Shown here: positions 32,407 to 41,202 of the stretch, piece after piece
Layout: each line of letters starts with the position of its first letter
How positions within the stretch are numbered: the stretch's first letter is position 1
DNA from: Candidatus Saccharimonadota bacterium
GTDB taxonomy: Bacteria > Patescibacteriota > Saccharimonadia > Saccharimonadales > Saccharimonadaceae
NCBI GenBank assembly: GCA_017545595.1
Contig: JAFWLO010000010.1
Span: 1 to 64,000, forward strand
Length of the DNA: 64,000 bases
Reading direction: 5' to 3'
The notes under the pieces: generated by a model
The model's input: only the letters and a program-made list of their open reading frames with translations
The model's database searches: none
What the model was told of the DNA's origin: nothing
Translations under genes and position numbers: made by a program

Positions 32407-33315
32407 ATGAAAATCGCTATTCTTTCTAACGGCAACGCGAACTATTCCACAAAACGCCTCGTTGAGGAAGCGGAAAAACGCGGCCACGAAGTAAAAGTCA
32501 TAAAATACAAAAACTGCTACCTTTCCCTTGACGACAAAAACCCTAACATCTACTACAAGGGAGAAAAAATCCACGGTTTTGACGCGGTTTTGCCCCGCAT
32601 CTCTAACAATATGACCCGCTACGGTTGCGCCGTCGTCCGTCAGTTCGAAATGCAAGGAGTCTGGACATCTGCGAACTCTATTTCCATCACTCGCGCTCGC
32701 GACAAACTTCGCGCCGCTCAAATCCTCGCAAAATATAACGTTGACACCCCTAAAACCTTCGTTTCTCGCAATACTGCCGATATCGACGCTCTTCTCGACG
32801 AGATGGGTCTCCCCGTTATCATCAAGCTCGCAACCGGCACTCACGGAAATGGCGTTGTTCTCGCCGACACGAGAAAAGCCGCGAAATCCGCTCTCCAGGC
32901 TTTCTACCTCTATAACGAAGACGGAACAAACATCCTCCTTCAAGAATATATCAAAGAATCCGCCGGAACCGACATCCGCGCCTTCGTGGTTGGAAATCGC
33001 GTTATCGCTTCAATGCAACGTGTTTCTCTCGACGACGATTTTCGCTCAAACCTTCACAAAGGCGGAGAGGGCAAGCCCGTTAAATTGACCGACGAAGAAA
33101 AGAAAGTCGCCCTTAAAGCCGCAAAGGCCATGGGCCTCCACGTCTGCGGCGTCGATCTTATGCGCTCAAACCGTGGCCCGCTCGTTCTCGAGGTAAACGC
33201 CTCTCCGGGCTTCGGAATCGAAAAAGTCACCGGAAAGAATGTTGGTGGAAAAATCATCGAATATATCGAACATAACGCCCCAAGAAAAAACGGAAAAGAC
33301 CGCGTTGGGGCTTAG
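32407..33315 (+). CDS. rimK: RimK-type ATP-grasp ligase
   Basis: 302-residue ATP-grasp enzyme that adds glutamate or a similar amino acid to a protein (ribosomal S6 in E. coli) or makes a small peptide. Motifs are ILSNGNANYSTKRLVEEAEKRG, LPRISNNMTRYGCAVVRQFE, the ATP lid KLATGTHGNGVVLAD, DIRAFVVGNRVIASMQR and the metal-binding end LVLEVNASPGFGIEK. The AAAGGAGAATC site sets the start. It is translationally linked to the protease gene. Confidence 0.94.
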   Translation: MKIAILSNGNANYSTKRLVEEAEKRGHEVKVIKYKNCYLSLDDKNPNIYYKGEKIHGFDAVLPRISNNMTRYGCAVVRQFEMQGVWTSANSISITRARDKLRAAQILAKYNVDTPKTFVSRNTADIDALLDEMGLPVIIKLATGTHGNGVVLADTRKAAKSALQAFYLYNEDGTNILLQEYIKESAGTDIRAFVVGNRVIASMQRVSLDDDFRSNLHKGGEGKPVKLTDEEKKVALKAAKAMGLHVCGVDLMRSNRGPLVLEVNASPGFGIEKVTGKNVGGKIIEYIEHNAPRKNGKDRVGA

Positions 33316-33333
33316 GTCCTCCTGCGCCTATAA

Positions 33334-33361
33334 AACCGAGCCACCTCAGCTCGGTTTTTTT
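33334..33361 (+). terminator. terminator of the rimK operon
   Basis: AACCGAGC pairs with GCTCGGTT, followed by TTTTTT. Confidence 0.85.
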
Positions 33362-33414
33362 ATTGTTAAACTAAATCGAGAACTAACTCAATAACTCTCG
33401 AGCGTCCTCGTTTT

Positions 33415-34581
33415 TTAGGCTATCTCCGATCTCGGAATAACTTTGAGGCTCCTCGGGTCTGTCGGCTTTTTTCCAGAAAGAATCTCATAATAAGCCGCCA
33501 TCCCGACCATTCCCGCATTATCCCCAGAAAATTCCCTTTTTGGGAAAAATATATCACAGGACGCATAATTTAGCGTTTTTTCTGCCATTTTTCTTAGATT
33601 TTCGTTCGCAGAAACCCCTCCAGCGAATAAAATCGACCTCGTCTCGGGATACATTTTTAGCGCTTTTTTTACTTTCTCGAGCAAAATTTCTATCGCTGTT
33701 TTTTCGAACGAGGCAGAAAAATCATCAACCTGCTTCTCAGTTAGGAGATTTTTTAGCTCGTGCGAAGGATAAGAAATCGGAACTTTGGCTTCTTTCTGAA
33801 CCGCTCTAAGAACCGCAGTTTTGAGCCCAGAGAAAGAAAAGTCTAATCCTTCGATTTTTGGGTGGGGCAGTTTATATTTCTCGGCGTCTCCGTCTGCTCC
33901 AGCCCGAGAAACCGACGGCCCTCCAGGATACTCCAGCCCAAGAATTTTCGCGACCTTATCAAAGCACTCTCCGACTGCATCATCAAGCGTCGTCCCGACA
34001 ATCTCGAACGATTCTTCGTCTTCCATTCTGATAATTTGCGTGTGTCCCCCGGAAATAACGAGCGAAATCAGCGGAAATTCCGGCAACTTCTCTGCCTCGA
34101 TCCAGTTAGAAAATATATGTGATTTTAGATGATGCACAGCGTAGAGCGGTTTCTCATGCAGAATCGCCATTGTCCTCGCGGTCAGCGTCCCGACAAGAAG
34201 CGACCCTAAAAGCCCCGGCGTGTTCGTAACGGCAACTGCGTCAATCTCGTCCCAATTGTTTTTTCCGTTCTCTAGCTTCAGTCCTGCCTCCGAGAAAGCC
34301 TTGTCAATAACCGGCAAAACCGCCTCAAGATGCGATCTCGCCGCAACTTCAGGAATAACCCCGCCGTATTCCTTAAAGATATCGATTTGAGAGACGACAA
34401 TGTTGGACTTCAGCTTTGCGGAGCCCCTCCCGCTTTTCTTTACCTTCTCGCCCTTCTCAATCTCTTTGCTCTTTTTTGTATTTTTGCCCTTCTCGAGCTC
34501 CTCTGCTCTCTCGGGAATCTCCCCCTCAACAATCGCCGCCGCAGTCTCGTCACAAGACGACTCAATTGCAAGTATCCTCAT
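33415..34581 (-). CDS. tsaD: tRNA threonylcarbamoyladenosine transferase TsaD
   Basis: Transfers the threonylcarbamoyl group to A37 of ANN-decoding tRNAs. 388 residues. Signature blocks are AIESSCDETAAAIVEG at the start, the metal-binding HLKSH (HHLKSHIFSNW), LVISGGHTQIIRM and GGVSANENLR near the end. A lysine/glutamate-rich insertion (residues 21-59, about 34405-34521) splits the N-terminal beta-hairpin. It is followed by the MacB-like permease gene with no gap (stop 2 bp past the next start), so they are one operon. TsaB and TsaE are not in the window. Confidence 0.95.
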   Translation of the reverse strand: MRILAIESSCDETAAAIVEGEIPERAEELEKGKNTKKSKEIEKGEKVKKSGRGSAKLKSNIVVSQIDIFKEYGGVIPEVAARSHLEAVLPVIDKAFSEAGLKLENGKNNWDEIDAVAVTNTPGLLGSLLVGTLTARTMAILHEKPLYAVHHLKSHIFSNWIEAEKLPEFPLISLVISGGHTQIIRMEDEESFEIVGTTLDDAVGECFDKVAKILGLEYPGGPSVSRAGADGDAEKYKLPHPKIEGLDFSFSGLKTAVLRAVQKEAKVPISYPSHELKNLLTEKQVDDFSASFEKTAIEILLEKVKKALKMYPETRSILFAGGVSANENLRKMAEKTLNYASCDIFFPKREFSGDNAGMVGMAAYYEILSGKKPTDPRSLKVIPRSEIA

Positions 34582-34582
34582 C

Positions 34583-35809
34583 TTACCCCCAGAACTTCAG
34601 CGAAGAAATCGGGTTTTTATTCGCCGCTTTGAGTGCAGGATAAAGTCCAAACACAACCCCAATGGTTAATGATGTAAGGAACGTTATCAGAACAATCTCC
34701 CAAGAAATAAACGGACTAAACGGAGTAATCAGAGAAATCAAAAATGCAATAGAATATCCAAATATCATCCCGAGTATCCCTCCGAGGACGGTCAAAATAA
34801 GCGCCTCGAACAAGAATTGCAAGAAAATATTGTTAAACGACGCCCCGACCGCCTTCCTGACCCCAATTTCGTGCGTTCTCTCGGCGACAGAAACGAGCAT
34901 AATATTCATCACTCCAATCCCTCCGACCACGAGAGAAATCCCCGCGACAATCGCGAGTATTCCCGAGATGATAGAAAAGAGTGTTCCTGCCGGATGTGTA
35001 ATTTCTTCTCCATAAAGCACAGAAAAGTTCGTATCTCCCGACTTCGCCGCGACAAGAGTCTCTCTAATTAAATTAACTGTATCCTGTATCCCGTCTGTAT
35101 TCGTCGCGCGAATATTTATCTGTTGAATCTGAAGGGAATTATCAATTTCGTTAAGCGTCGAAGCAGAAACAAACAGCGACTCATCTAGGTCTAAGTTGTT
35201 AAAATTTATCGGGTCGTCAATCTCCGACAAAACTCCGACAATAATAAATCTCTCTCCGAGAAGCGTTAGGGATTTTCCAATCGGCTCGTCCGTTCCATAA
35301 AGGTCGTTTGCAAGCGCCGCCCCTATGACGGCGGTATTTGTTTTTGAATTTTCTTTAAGAAAAGTTCCAGATTTAAGCGTCAAATTCTGAATTTTCAAGA
35401 AATTTGGGTTTGTTCCGACGACCGTCGCCGAAGGAACAAGGTCGTCTCCTTTTAGAGAATTTATAGAAACGGCGAGCGGGGCGACCGAAGAAACGTTATC
35501 GAGCTTTTCGATCAGTTGTGCGTCCTTCATGGTGAGATTCGATTTTAAGTATTGTGTCGAAGAAGTAAGCTCATCAACGACCGAATCAACGGCGTTTTTG
35601 TTTGTTGATGGTCGAACAACAATCAAATCCGAGCCAATCTGAGAAACTTGCGAAGAAATCAGAGTAGAGATACTTCCCATGAGCGACAAAATCAAAATAA
35701 TCGACGCTACTCCAATCGCAATTCCAAAACACGTCAAAAACGATCTTGTTTTGTTCTGCTTCAAGGACGATTTTGCGAGTTCATAATGAGTTTTGAGGAG
35801 AAGCGCCAT
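34583..35809 (-). CDS. MacB-like ABC transporter permease
   Basis: 408-residue membrane subunit with four helices: one near 25-45 (TCFGIAIGVASIILILSL), then a large extracytoplasmic domain (about 50-275), and three C-terminal helices (FSIISGILAIVAGISLVVGG, IFLQFLFEALILTVLGGILG, IVLITFLTSLTIGVVFGLYP). The FtsX-type signature NIMLVSVAERTHEIGVRKAVGA is typical of MacB/LolC. It is probably a mechanotransmission complex for peptide export or envelope work. The stop of the upstream ATPase gene overlaps its start. Confidence 0.92.
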   Translation of the reverse strand: MALLLKTHYELAKSSLKQNKTRSFLTCFGIAIGVASIILILSLMGSISTLISSQVSQIGSDLIVVRPSTNKNAVDSVVDELTSSTQYLKSNLTMKDAQLIEKLDNVSSVAPLAVSINSLKGDDLVPSATVVGTNPNFLKIQNLTLKSGTFLKENSKTNTAVIGAALANDLYGTDEPIGKSLTLLGERFIIVGVLSEIDDPINFNNLDLDESLFVSASTLNEIDNSLQIQQINIRATNTDGIQDTVNLIRETLVAAKSGDTNFSVLYGEEITHPAGTLFSIISGILAIVAGISLVVGGIGVMNIMLVSVAERTHEIGVRKAVGASFNNIFLQFLFEALILTVLGGILGMIFGYSIAFLISLITPFSPFISWEIVLITFLTSLTIGVVFGLYPALKAANKNPISSLKFWG

Positions 35810-36591
35810 TATTTTTTACCCCTTTTTCGTTTAGTTTTTTTCTTGGTTTTCTTTTTAGCTCGTTGATGAACTGGAACAGGAAGATCGGAGTCTTTAACGG
35901 TCTTAATGTCGGTGTCAATCGCGCCGTCGAGCATATTAATCACACGCGTCGCATACTGCGTTAGGTTGGGGTTATGCGTCACCATAATAATCGTGTTCCC
36001 CTCAGAATGGATTCTCTTCAGTTCTTCCATAACCAGCGCCGAAGAATGTGAATCGAGGTTTCCCGTCGGCTCGTCCGCAAGAATAATCTCCGGCCCAGAA
36101 ACAATCGCGCGCGCTATTGCAGCTCTCTGTTGCTGTCCGCCCGAAAGCTGGAACGGCATATAATACTCTTTTTCTTTGAGATTAAACCTATCGAGAATTT
36201 CCGAAGCGCGGATTAACCTTCTGGTTTTATGATACCCAGAATAAACAAGGGGTAGGGAAACATTCTCTATAATTGGCAAATCTGGAATCAAGTTAAAGTT
36301 CTGGAAGATAAAACCGATTTTTTTCGAGCGAAGTCTAGCCTGTCTTCGTGCAGAAATTCGAGAAACAGGCTCATTATTAAGAAGATAAGTTCCCGACGTC
36401 GCGGTGTCGAGAAGTCCTATGATATTAAGGAGTGTCGTCTTCCCGCAGCCCGACGGCCCCATAATCATAATAAATTCTCCTCGCTTGACCGTCAGGTCGA
36501 AGTCCTTGAGGGCAAACGAAGCGGCGTCGCCATAACCATAACGCTTTGTCAAGCTCTCGAGTTTGATAATTGTGTCGTTTTCTTCAGCCAT
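35809..36591 (-). CDS. MacB/LolD-type ABC ATPase
   Basis: 260-residue ATP-binding subunit: Walker A GPSGCGKTT, Q-loop FQNFNL, signature LSGGQQQRAAIARA, Walker B IILADEPTGNLD, H-switch TH. The C-terminal 20 residues are very Lys/Arg-rich. The start is 36591 because a TATAAT box lies 7 nt upstream; the longer frame crosses the promoter. It is coupled to the permease downstream. Confidence 0.93.
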   Translation of the reverse strand: MAEENDTIIKLESLTKRYGYGDAASFALKDFDLTVKRGEFIMIMGPSGCGKTTLLNIIGLLDTATSGTYLLNNEPVSRISARRQARLRSKKIGFIFQNFNLIPDLPIIENVSLPLVYSGYHKTRRLIRASEILDRFNLKEKEYYMPFQLSGGQQQRAAIARAIVSGPEIILADEPTGNLDSHSSALVMEELKRIHSEGNTIIMVTHNPNLTQYATRVINMLDGAIDTDIKTVKDSDLPVPVHQRAKKKTKKKTKRKRGKK

Positions 36592-36769
36592 TAAATATAT
36601 TATAAAACTTAAATTTATTTTTGAATGAATTTTGATATAAAAAAATAAGGCAAAATTCCTCCAAATTTTTCTAACTTTATTATAACATAACCTTGCCTTC
36701 TTGAAAAGCCTCAATCAAGAGAAAAAGGTCTGTTTTTTTAATTTTATTCATGATATAATCATCTTCAAC

Positions 36770-36859
36770 GGAAGAGTGTCCGAGTGGTTGAAGGAGCACG
36801 CTTGGAAAGCGTGTAACGGGGCAACTCGTTCGCAGGTTCGAATCCTGTCTCTTCCGCCA
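36770..36859 (+). tRNA. tRNA-Ser (GGA)
   Basis: Acceptor GGAAGAG/CTCTTCC, anticodon stem CACGC/GCGTG with loop TTGGAAA giving anticodon GGA, long variable arm (class II), T-arm GCAGG-TTCGAAT-CCTGT, encoded CCA. Confidence 0.97.
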
Positions 36860-36860
36860 T

Positions 36861-36946
36861 AAATCTCTGGCGTGAAAATTTATTTTCACGATAGAGATTT
36901 ATGAAGGAAGAAAAAGGAGGGCGAAGCCTTCCTGTCTCTTCCGCCT
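36861..36946 (+). repeat. post-tRNA-Ser hairpin element, copy 1
   Basis: AAATCTCTGGCGTGAAAA pairs with TTTTCACG and AGAGATTT as a long hairpin. It is followed by a GGAAG-rich segment ending CTGTCTCTTCCGCC, which repeats the tRNA 3' end. A similar element follows the tRNA-Ser (TGA) at 53.6 kb. Confidence 0.7.
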
Positions 36947-37756
36947 CTACTTCGTCCGCCCAACAACCTTCGCAATAGCCAGTATTCCCAAATTAACCAA
37001 AACAACCGTCGCCCCCGTCGGCGTCCCGAGAATATAAGACAGAACCAGCCCGATAATAAAATTTACAACAGAAATCGCCGCAGAAAAAATCACAACCCCT
37101 CTAAACGACTTAGAAAATTCTCGCGCAATCACTGTTGGGAAAATTATCAAACTAGAAATAAGGAGCGCCCCGAGAAGTCTCATCCCAAGCACAATTACGA
37201 CCGAGCAGATAACAGAAAAAACCATGTCAAAAACTTTAACCCTAACTCCAATCGCCCTCGCAAATTCCTCATCAAACGTAATTGCAAAAATTCGATTATA
37301 AGAAAACAAAAACAAAACCACAACAATTCCCGCGAGAATCGCACTAGTGAGAACTTCTTTTGCTCCGACCGAAAGAATGCTTCCGAACAAATAGCTATTC
37401 AAATCTATATTCACCCCCTTCGAGACAGAAATTGCTATCGTTCCAATCGCAAGACTCCCTGCCGACAAAAGCGCTATCGTTGCGTCGCCTCCGATTTTTT
37501 TATTATCGCTAAGGCTCAAAACGAAAAACGATAAAACTATCACCGTAGGAATCGCGACATAAATCGGTGTCAGCCCCAAGACCGTCGCAATCGCAAACGC
37601 CCCAAATGCCACATGCGAAAGTCCGTCCCCGATCATCGACTTGTTTCTAAGAACTAAAGAAACTCCGATTAGTCCAGAAACTAGCGATAATAAAGCTCCG
37701 ACAATAAGTGCTCTCATCATAAAGTCATAGTCAAACATCTCAAAAATCACGTTCAT
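36947..37756 (-). CDS. ZnuB-type metal ABC permease
   Basis: 269-residue integral membrane subunit of family ABC-3 with about 8 helices, matching ZnuB/MntB: MIGDGLSHVAFGAFAIA and the SKGVNIDLNSYLFGSIL loop are family hallmarks. It is third in an operon encoded on the minus strand in the order binding protein, ATPase, permease, and overlaps the ATPase stop by 4 bp. Zinc or manganese uptake is inferred from family and neighbours. Confidence 0.93.
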   Translation of the reverse strand: MNVIFEMFDYDFMMRALIVGALLSLVSGLIGVSLVLRNKSMIGDGLSHVAFGAFAIATVLGLTPIYVAIPTVIVLSFFVLSLSDNKKIGGDATIALLSAGSLAIGTIAISVSKGVNIDLNSYLFGSILSVGAKEVLTSAILAGIVVVLFLFSYNRIFAITFDEEFARAIGVRVKVFDMVFSVICSVVIVLGMRLLGALLISSLIIFPTVIAREFSKSFRGVVIFSAAISVVNFIIGLVLSYILGTPTGATVVLVNLGILAIAKVVGRTK

Positions 37757-38439
37757 CTATATTTCTCCAAAAATTTCTCGGTTTTCTCCATTTTTATTTC
37801 TCCGTCCTCAATCGACAAAACTTTATTTCCGATCAAATCTTCCGCGTCAAGGTCGTGCGTAATCATTAAAATCGTCATCCCCTCCTCATTTAGCTTCTTC
37901 AAGTTCTCATAAAACTTTTTTCTCGAACGATAATCGAGATTGTTTGACGGCTCGTCTAAAAATAACAACTCTCGAGCTGAAGCGAGCGCCCTCGCGAGCA
38001 AAACCTTTTGTTTTTGCCCTCCAGACAGCTTAGAAAAACTTTTGTTTTTTAGTTTCATGAGTCCGAGAGACCTGAGTGCTTCGATAGCTCTCTCTTTCTC
38101 TCTTTTTCTATAAAACGGCCACGCTCCGAGTTCGTCGAGAGTTCCAGAAATAACAATCTCGAATACCGTCGCTGGAAATCCCAGTTCTATTTTTGACTCT
38201 TGTGGTAAAAATCCGGCCCTCCGCGACTCCGCCTTCCCCGAATTTTTTATCCGAATTTCTCCCGCCATAGGTCTGACGAGCCCCAAAAGTGTTTTAATAA
38301 GAGTAGTTTTTCCCGCTCCGTTCGCTCCAACGACACAAACAAAGTCCCCTCGCTCAACGACGAAGCTCGCGGACTTTATAACGTCATTCTCTCCGTATTT
38401 AACCCTCAGGCCTCTAACTTCTAAAATTTTCTCTCCCAT
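37753..38439 (-). CDS. ZnuC-type ABC ATPase
   Basis: 228-residue ATPase: Walker A GANGAGKTT, signature LSGGQKQKVLLARAL, Walker B LLFLDEPSNNLD, and a TH switch. The QESKIELGFPATVFEIV region is characteristic of metal-importer ATPases. It is directly followed by the permease gene with an ATGA overlap. Confidence 0.93.
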   Translation of the reverse strand: MGEKILEVRGLRVKYGENDVIKSASFVVERGDFVCVVGANGAGKTTLIKTLLGLVRPMAGEIRIKNSGKAESRRAGFLPQESKIELGFPATVFEIVISGTLDELGAWPFYRKREKERAIEALRSLGLMKLKNKSFSKLSGGQKQKVLLARALASARELLFLDEPSNNLDYRSRKKFYENLKKLNEEGMTILMITHDLDAEDLIGNKVLSIEDGEIKMEKTEKFLEKYR

Positions 38440-38441
38440 TT

Positions 38442-39431
38442 TTAGTTTAATGCTTCTCTGAGCACCTCCAAATTCTTCTCTAAAATCTCTACATAAGTCA
38501 GCCCGCTCTCAAAATCTTCTCTAGAAACATTGTGCGCTGAGTTTAGTTCAAGAACCTTTGCCCCAGTCTCGTTCGCAATAGTCTCAGCAAGCTTCCCGCT
38601 CGACAGTTCAATCTTCAAAACGACTCCGATTTTGTCTTCTCGAACCTTGTTGATTAAAAATCCGACCGTCTTGCTGTCCGCCTCGGTTTGTTCCGAACAA
38701 CCAGGAAACGCGGCGTAATATCTCAGTCCATATTCTTCAACAAAATATTTGAACGGAAACTTATCCCCGAAAACTATCTCGTCTTTATCTCCGTTTTTGA
38801 CTACCTCTCTAAACCCTTCATCTAATTTTTCTAGTTTCCCTACATATTCTTCCGAATTTTCGCGAAACTTTTCCTTGTCTTCCGGAAAAACCTCAACAAG
38901 TTTTTCTTCTATCGCACGAACAAGTTTCATTGAATTTATCGGGCTTGTCCAGATATGTTCATCATATTCAACTTCGTTTTCTTCATGAACGCCACCTTCT
39001 TTGTTTTCCTCGTCTTCTTCGCTCTTCTCGACAACTACTCCCCCCTCGAACTCATCTTCCTCCTCTAGTTCAACAAACTTAATTAACTTCAAGGTTTTTT
39101 CTTCCGGAATTCCGTTGTCTTTCAGAATTTCCTCAATCCATCCTTCCGACTCTCCTCCGACATAAATAAATAGCTTGGCTTCTTTTATTTTTTTAATGTC
39201 TTCCGGCGTCGGCTCAAAATCGTGTAACTCCACTCCGGGCTTTATCAACATCTCTATCTCGTCCGAATCCCCCACCACAGCTCTCGCAAAATCATATCCA
39301 ATAAAACTCGAGGCAAGAATCGTCGCCTCGTTTTTTTCTTGGCTAGAAAATTTCACAATCCCGAAAATCCCCAATCCAGCGACGCTCAGCCCTAAAATCC
39401 CTAAAAGCAGTTTTTTAGTAGTTCTATTCAT
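38442..39431 (-). CDS. ZnuA-type metal-binding protein
   Basis: 329-residue substrate-binding protein of cluster A-I, with an N-terminal membrane anchor (KLLLGILGLSVAGLGIFGIV). Ligands include His80-type GVELHDFEPTP, EYDEHIWTSP and a C-terminal Glu/Asp. An acidic loop of about 40 residues (EEEDEFEGG ... EENEVEYDEH) replaces the His-rich loop of classical ZnuA and may bind metal weakly. The lack of a lipobox means it is anchored by the signal helix. A leader of about 25-30 nt lies downstream of a TAAAAT-like -10. Confidence 0.9.
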   Translation of the reverse strand: MNRTTKKLLLGILGLSVAGLGIFGIVKFSSQEKNEATILASSFIGYDFARAVVGDSDEIEMLIKPGVELHDFEPTPEDIKKIKEAKLFIYVGGESEGWIEEILKDNGIPEEKTLKLIKFVELEEEDEFEGGVVVEKSEEDEENKEGGVHEENEVEYDEHIWTSPINSMKLVRAIEEKLVEVFPEDKEKFRENSEEYVGKLEKLDEGFREVVKNGDKDEIVFGDKFPFKYFVEEYGLRYYAAFPGCSEQTEADSKTVGFLINKVREDKIGVVLKIELSSGKLAETIANETGAKVLELNSAHNVSREDFESGLTYVEILEKNLEVLREALN

Positions 39432-39555
39432 TTTCGAGTCTCGTTTAGTTATTTATATTTTAACATATTCTAGAGTTTTTGCGAAAGTTCCCCTTTTCTA
39501 AAATTCTTATGCTAAAATAATAAAAAACGAGTGGGCAAGAAGGAGAAACCCCACC

Positions 39556-41196
39556 ATGCAAGAAAAAACAAACACAAAAAACCATTCATGTAAATATATC
39601 TTCGTTACGGGCGGAGTACTGTCTGGCGTCGGAAAGGGAATTACCGCCGCCTCCATAGGCGCAATTTTGAAGGCTAAAGGTTTCAAGGTTACCATGCAAA
39701 AGTGTGACCCCTATCTAAATGTTGACGCTGGCCTCTTAAACCCCGTCGAGCATGGCGAATGTTTCGTCACTTCCGACGGTGTCGAAACTGACCTCGACCT
39801 CGGCCACTACGAACGCTTCCTCGACTTCAATACTTCTAAATACTCGATAACTTTGAGCGGAGCTATTTTTAAGGAGCTCATAGAAAAAGAACGAAGTGGC
39901 GGTTTTAAGGGGAAAACCGTCCAGCTCATTCCTCACTTTACAAATCTCGTCCAAGAGAAAATAGAAAAAGCCAGTAAGTCTTCCGACATTCATATCGTAG
40001 AAATCGGAGGCACAATCGGGGATTACGAAGGGCTTTCTTTTGTTGAGGCGATTCGTCTCTTTGCGAATCGAGTCGGGAGAAAAAACTGTCTCTATCTTTC
40101 CGTCGTTTATGTCCCCTGGATAAACACCTCAAAGGAGTTTAAAACAAAGCCCGCCCAGAACGCTCTGAAAGATCTTCGCGGTTTTGGAATTATCCCCGAC
40201 ATCGTCTGTACCCGAACCGAAAAACCTGCTCCCCGAGCTATCCAAGAAAAAATTGCTGCCTTCGCCGGAATCTCCTCTGAAGCAGTTGTGAATCTCCCTG
40301 ACATAAAGTCCGTTTATGACGTTCCCTTTAACGTTCTAAAATCTGGCGTTCTAAATATCCTTAACGACTTCACAAACAATTACGAAGAACCCGACATGAA
40401 AAAGTGGCAAACTTTCTCAGAAAAACGCAACAAGTCTTACGAAACAACCATAAAAATCGGCCTCGTCGCGAAATACGTCGGAAACGAAGATACTTATATG
40501 TGCGTCACCGAAGCTCTCAAAGCCGCCTCTGCATGGAACGAAGTTAATCTTGAACTTGTTTGGGTAAACGCCGAGGAATTAGAAGAGACTGCTGTTGTCT
40601 CCTCGGTTTTGTCTTCGCTCGACGGAATCGTCGTTCCCGGTGGGTTCGGTTCTCGTGGCGTTGAAGGAAAAATCCGCTCCGCAGATTATGCTCTAGAAAA
40701 TAACGTTCCATATCTCGGTCTCTGTCTCGGAATGCAAGTCGCCGTCATTTCCGCTTGTCGTCGCGCCGGCTTAACCTCCGCAAATTCCGAAGAATTCGGC
40801 GCCTCGGAGCGCGACAAAAATAACGTTATTTATATCATGCCCGACCAAAAGGGAAAAGAATCAACCGGCGCCAGTATGCGTCTCGGCGATTATCCCGCTA
40901 GACTCGAAAAAAACTCCAAAGTTGCAAAAATCTACGGCGAGACAAAAATAGTCGAGCGACACCGTCATCGCTACGAAGTCAACAAACAGTTCGAAAAAGA
41001 AATAGAAAAAGGTGGCCTAAAGATCTCCGGCCTCTCCCCCGATAAAACACTTGTCGAATTTGTTGAGTCCCCTAATAACGATTTCTTCATAGCAACCCAA
41101 GCCCACCCTGAGTTTAAGAGTCGTCCGTTGAACGTTCATCCTCTTTTCCTTGAGTTTATAAAAGTCGCAAAGTCGAAAAAAGAAAAATCTAACTAA
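39556..41196 (+). CDS. pyrG: CTP synthase
   Basis: 546-residue CTP synthase, amination of UTP with glutamine or ammonia. N-terminal synthetase domain: FVTGGVLSGVGKGITAASIG, MQKCDPYLNVD, EIGGTIGDYEG. C-terminal class I glutaminase: GGFGSRGVEGK, the catalytic Cys in YLGLCLGMQVAV, and the His/Glu dyad in TQAHPEFKSRP. The normal length is about 540. AGAAGGAG gives the Shine-Dalgarno site. It is one of the few nucleotide enzymes in the window. Confidence 0.98.
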   Translation: MQEKTNTKNHSCKYIFVTGGVLSGVGKGITAASIGAILKAKGFKVTMQKCDPYLNVDAGLLNPVEHGECFVTSDGVETDLDLGHYERFLDFNTSKYSITLSGAIFKELIEKERSGGFKGKTVQLIPHFTNLVQEKIEKASKSSDIHIVEIGGTIGDYEGLSFVEAIRLFANRVGRKNCLYLSVVYVPWINTSKEFKTKPAQNALKDLRGFGIIPDIVCTRTEKPAPRAIQEKIAAFAGISSEAVVNLPDIKSVYDVPFNVLKSGVLNILNDFTNNYEEPDMKKWQTFSEKRNKSYETTIKIGLVAKYVGNEDTYMCVTEALKAASAWNEVNLELVWVNAEELEETAVVSSVLSSLDGIVVPGGFGSRGVEGKIRSADYALENNVPYLGLCLGMQVAVISACRRAGLTSANSEEFGASERDKNNVIYIMPDQKGKESTGASMRLGDYPARLEKNSKVAKIYGETKIVERHRHRYEVNKQFEKEIEKGGLKISGLSPDKTLVEFVESPNNDFFIATQAHPEFKSRPLNVHPLFLEFIKVAKSKKEKSN

Positions 41197-41202
41197 TTCT
41201 AA

